33,002 bases of DNA from Actinomycetota bacterium (GTDB lineage Bacteria; Actinomycetota; Humimicrobiia; Humimicrobiales; Humimicrobiaceae). Positions 31,386 to 33,002 of the stretch are shown here, piece by piece. Numbering within the stretch: position 1 is the stretch's first letter; each line of letters opens with the position of its first letter. The notes beneath the pieces are model-generated. The model was given only the letters and a program-made list of their open reading frames with translations, ran no database searches and was not told the origin of the DNA. The translations under genes were made by a program, and so were the position numbers. The stretch spans positions 1-33,002 of the forward strand of contig JAQVJB010000004.1 of assembly GCA_028695395.1 (NCBI GenBank), given 5' to 3'.

Positions 31386-32192
31386 TTATTCAATCAAACC
31401 TCTATCCTTAAGGAATATATATGATTTTCTGACAGCATCGTTTATTTCTTCAAGAGAACGCTCGACTCCGTCAAATTCTATCTCAACACTTCCAGGTCCG
31501 TCAAATTGTTTAAGCATGTCAAATATCTTATCAAAATCCAAAACTCCTTCTCCCAGTGCAGGAAAATTCCATTCTCCGAATTTTCCATTACCGCTTTCCT
31601 TTAAATGAACATATCCCATATATGGTAATGCGTATTGCAAATCTTCCTCAGGCCTTGCATTTCCATACATTATGACATTAGAAGTGTCATAATTTAATTT
31701 TATATTTGGATGATTGATAGTCTTTATTATCTCCGAACCAATTTTGCCGTTATTGCACCAATTACCATGCATTTCCAGGCATACAGTTACATCCTTGTCT
31801 TTTGCATAATCCGCTATTTCTTTTATATCTGCGTAAAACTTTTTTTCATCTTCTTTGCCTTTTATCTCGCCGGTATCAGTTGTTACAAAATTAACTCCGG
31901 CAAGATTTGCAAAATCCAGGACCTTCATAATATTCTTTACTGTATCCTCTTTCATCATTCTGGTATGCCCGGTAATGCATTGTAGAGTTAGGCCATGATC
32001 TGCGCATTCTTTTAAGACACTGTCTACTATTTCCCTGTTTACACCGTTTTCAGGTCTGGGCATGTGTTCAAAATACGCAGGAGCAGAAGCCAGTTCAATA
32101 TACTTAAAACCGGCTTTTGAAATCCCTTCTATTGCCTCGCTGCCGCTGTAATTAGGATATGTTGATGTAACAACTCCGATTGTTTTCTTCAT
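31386..32192 (-). CDS. Sugar phosphate isomerase/epimerase-type TIM barrel protein
   Basis: 268 residues of the xylose-isomerase-like (AP-endonuclease family 2) TIM barrel. Four metal ligands can be recognised in their usual order: Glu in VCLEMHGNW, Asp in KLNYDTSNV, His in GYVHLKESG and Glu in SVEIEFDGV. Members include hydroxypyruvate isomerase, inosose dehydratase, tagatose/psicose epimerases and 3-keto-sugar-processing enzymes. The pairing with a Gfo/Idh/MocA enzyme suggests that this protein acts on its keto product. Good SD (GAGGAG). 93 bp separate it from the upstream PIG-L gene; the gap is AT-rich with no feature I can support. Confidence 0.88.
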   Translation of the reverse strand: MKKTIGVVTSTYPNYSGSEAIEGISKAGFKYIELASAPAYFEHMPRPENGVNREIVDSVLKECADHGLTLQCITGHTRMMKEDTVKNIMKVLDFANLAGVNFVTTDTGEIKGKEDEKKFYADIKEIADYAKDKDVTVCLEMHGNWCNNGKIGSEIIKTINHPNIKLNYDTSNVIMYGNARPEEDLQYALPYMGYVHLKESGNGKFGEWNFPALGEGVLDFDKIFDMLKQFDGPGSVEIEFDGVERSLEEINDAVRKSYIFLKDRGLIE

Positions 32193-32285
32193 TTCTTCTC
32201 CTCTTCTTTCTTTTTAAAAAATAATAAAAAATTAGAATAAAGCAAATTTCCTACAATTATCTATAAAAAAATTATCAGCTCTAAA

Positions 32286-32987
32286 TCAGGGCAATATTCT
32301 TTTTGTCAAACCTTGAGGATACATTTTCTGTTGTACGAAAGCTTCAGCATAATCAACTCCTGCCTGGAACCCTCTGAATCTTGCAACAGTTCTTATAAAT
32401 TCAGCAGAATCAGAATTATGCATATCTTTTAGCCACCCGAGCTGGGATTGCATTTTCATCATCATCTCTATCTTTACCTCAATTGTATCGGAAATATCAA
32501 CATATTCATCAGGCATGAAGTTTACTCCTGCTATAGTATCCATATAGTAAAGATATGGTAATTTCTCCGGAGCAGGGTATTGTGAATCCCATAAGACCAG
32601 CCCAGCAAGATAAGTCGCTTCAAAAACAAGCCTGCTGGTATTGATATGATCTGAGTGATAATCATTAGGGCTATGGGTAATAATCAAATCAGGTGCAGCC
32701 TGTCTAATGACTTCTACAATTTTCTTTCTTGAATTCAGGTCAAGGACTACTTCTCCGTCTGAAAGACCCGCCCAAACAGAGGTCGCTCCGATTAGTTTGG
32801 CAGATTCTAATGCCTCTTTTCTTCTTATTTCAGCAAGTTCATCGGATTTGTATACTTTGCTTCCCTTGTTGCCGTCACATACATGGCATAAGAATACTTC
32901 AGCGCCCTGTTTTTTAAATTTTGCCATGGTTCCAGCACAAATAAGTTCAATATCATCAGGGTGGGCTCCAATTGCAAGTACTTTCAT
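32286..32987 (-). CDS. PIG-L (LmbE) family zinc deacetylase
   Basis: 233-residue N-deacetylase of the PIG-L/LmbE family, which removes acetyl from GlcNAc-containing substrates (GlcNAc-PI, GlcNAc-malate, GlcNAc-inositol, chitobiose). Zinc ligands: AHPDD at residues 8-12 and the second motif HSDH at 111-114, with Asp11 as likely general base. The full domain is present. It is the first visible gene of the sugar cluster; the SD (AGGCGAG) is in the last 15 bases of the window, so upstream genes are not visible. No bacillithiol or mycothiol genes are seen nearby, so a catabolic role is an inference from the neighbours. Confidence 0.9.
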   Translation of the reverse strand: MKVLAIGAHPDDIELICAGTMAKFKKQGAEVFLCHVCDGNKGSKVYKSDELAEIRRKEALESAKLIGATSVWAGLSDGEVVLDLNSRKKIVEVIRQAAPDLIITHSPNDYHSDHINTSRLVFEATYLAGLVLWDSQYPAPEKLPYLYYMDTIAGVNFMPDEYVDISDTIEVKIEMMMKMQSQLGWLKDMHNSDSAEFIRTVARFRGFQAGVDYAEAFVQQKMYPQGLTKRILP

Positions 32988-33002
32988 TTTAACTCGCCTT
33001 TC

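Noticed and set aside
1..33002. CRISPR array, insertion sequence, prophage, or alternative genetic code
   Set aside because: No spaced direct repeats, no transposase or integrase, and TGA is used as a true stop (for example mcsB).

Overview
The window is bacterial chromosome of low G+C content (about one third by eye). It is densely packed with genes and uses the standard code: TGA is a real stop, for example at the mcsB end. It has no rRNA, tRNA, CRISPR array, insertion sequence or prophage gene that I can see. Conserved gene order (mcsA-mcsB-clpC-disA-yacL-ispD-ispF-gltX, lysS-greA, rpsF-ssb-rpsR-yybS-rplI-dnaB-purA) resembles Bacillota. A zinc-ribbon (C+) ribosomal protein S18, the DHH-CBS-nucleotidyltransferase fusion, URO-D-like enzymes and an anaerobic radical-dehydratase module would also fit uncultured anaerobic low-G+C lineages, such as deep-branching Actinomycetota or Atribacterota. 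I cannot fix the phylum from sequence alone.

Region 1 (1-11241, all minus strand): partial gltX, then ispF, ispD, a PIN-TRAM membrane protein, disA, clpC, mcsB, mcsA, lysS and greA. This covers tRNA charging, isoprenoid precursor synthesis, c-di-AMP synthesis and the McsA/McsB/ClpC protein quality-control system. CtsR and RadA, often present in this locus, are absent. McsB keeps the fold but has lost several guanidino-kinase active-site residues, and DisA has an altered RHR motif. The greA promoter is near consensus and carries a perfect palindrome over its -10 box.

Region 2 (11242-19463, minus): rpsF-ssb-rpsR-yybS-rplI-dnaB-purA-purD-purE-pstB. Spacing is tight and the probable direction of transcription is from rpsF to pstB. 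A lone phosphate-ABC ATPase gene sits at the end of the purine genes. The rpsF leader can form an SD-sequestering three-way junction and a competing upstream helix.

Region 3 (19490-26399): a histidine phosphatase gene on the minus strand, then a three-gene plus-strand island encoding two different 2-hydroxyacyl-CoA dehydratase/benzoyl-CoA-reductase-type subunits and their ATP-dependent activator. The activator gene overlaps, tail to tail, the gene of an 890-residue DHH-CBS-tRNA nucleotidyltransferase fusion protein.

Region 4 (26484-32987, minus): a nitroreductase gene and an apparent amino-sugar catabolic cluster: PIG-L deacetylase, TIM-barrel sugar isomerase, Gfo/Idh/MocA oxidoreductase, divergent NagB-like deaminase, URO-D/methyltransferase-like protein and a BadF/NAGK-type kinase. 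An inference from the families is deacetylation, phosphorylation and deamination/isomerisation of an N-acetylhexosamine derivative. A striking 35-nt inverted repeat lies between the NagB-like and URO-D-like genes. No gene-free stretch exceeds about 215 bases; the longer gaps hold the promoters and leaders listed below.
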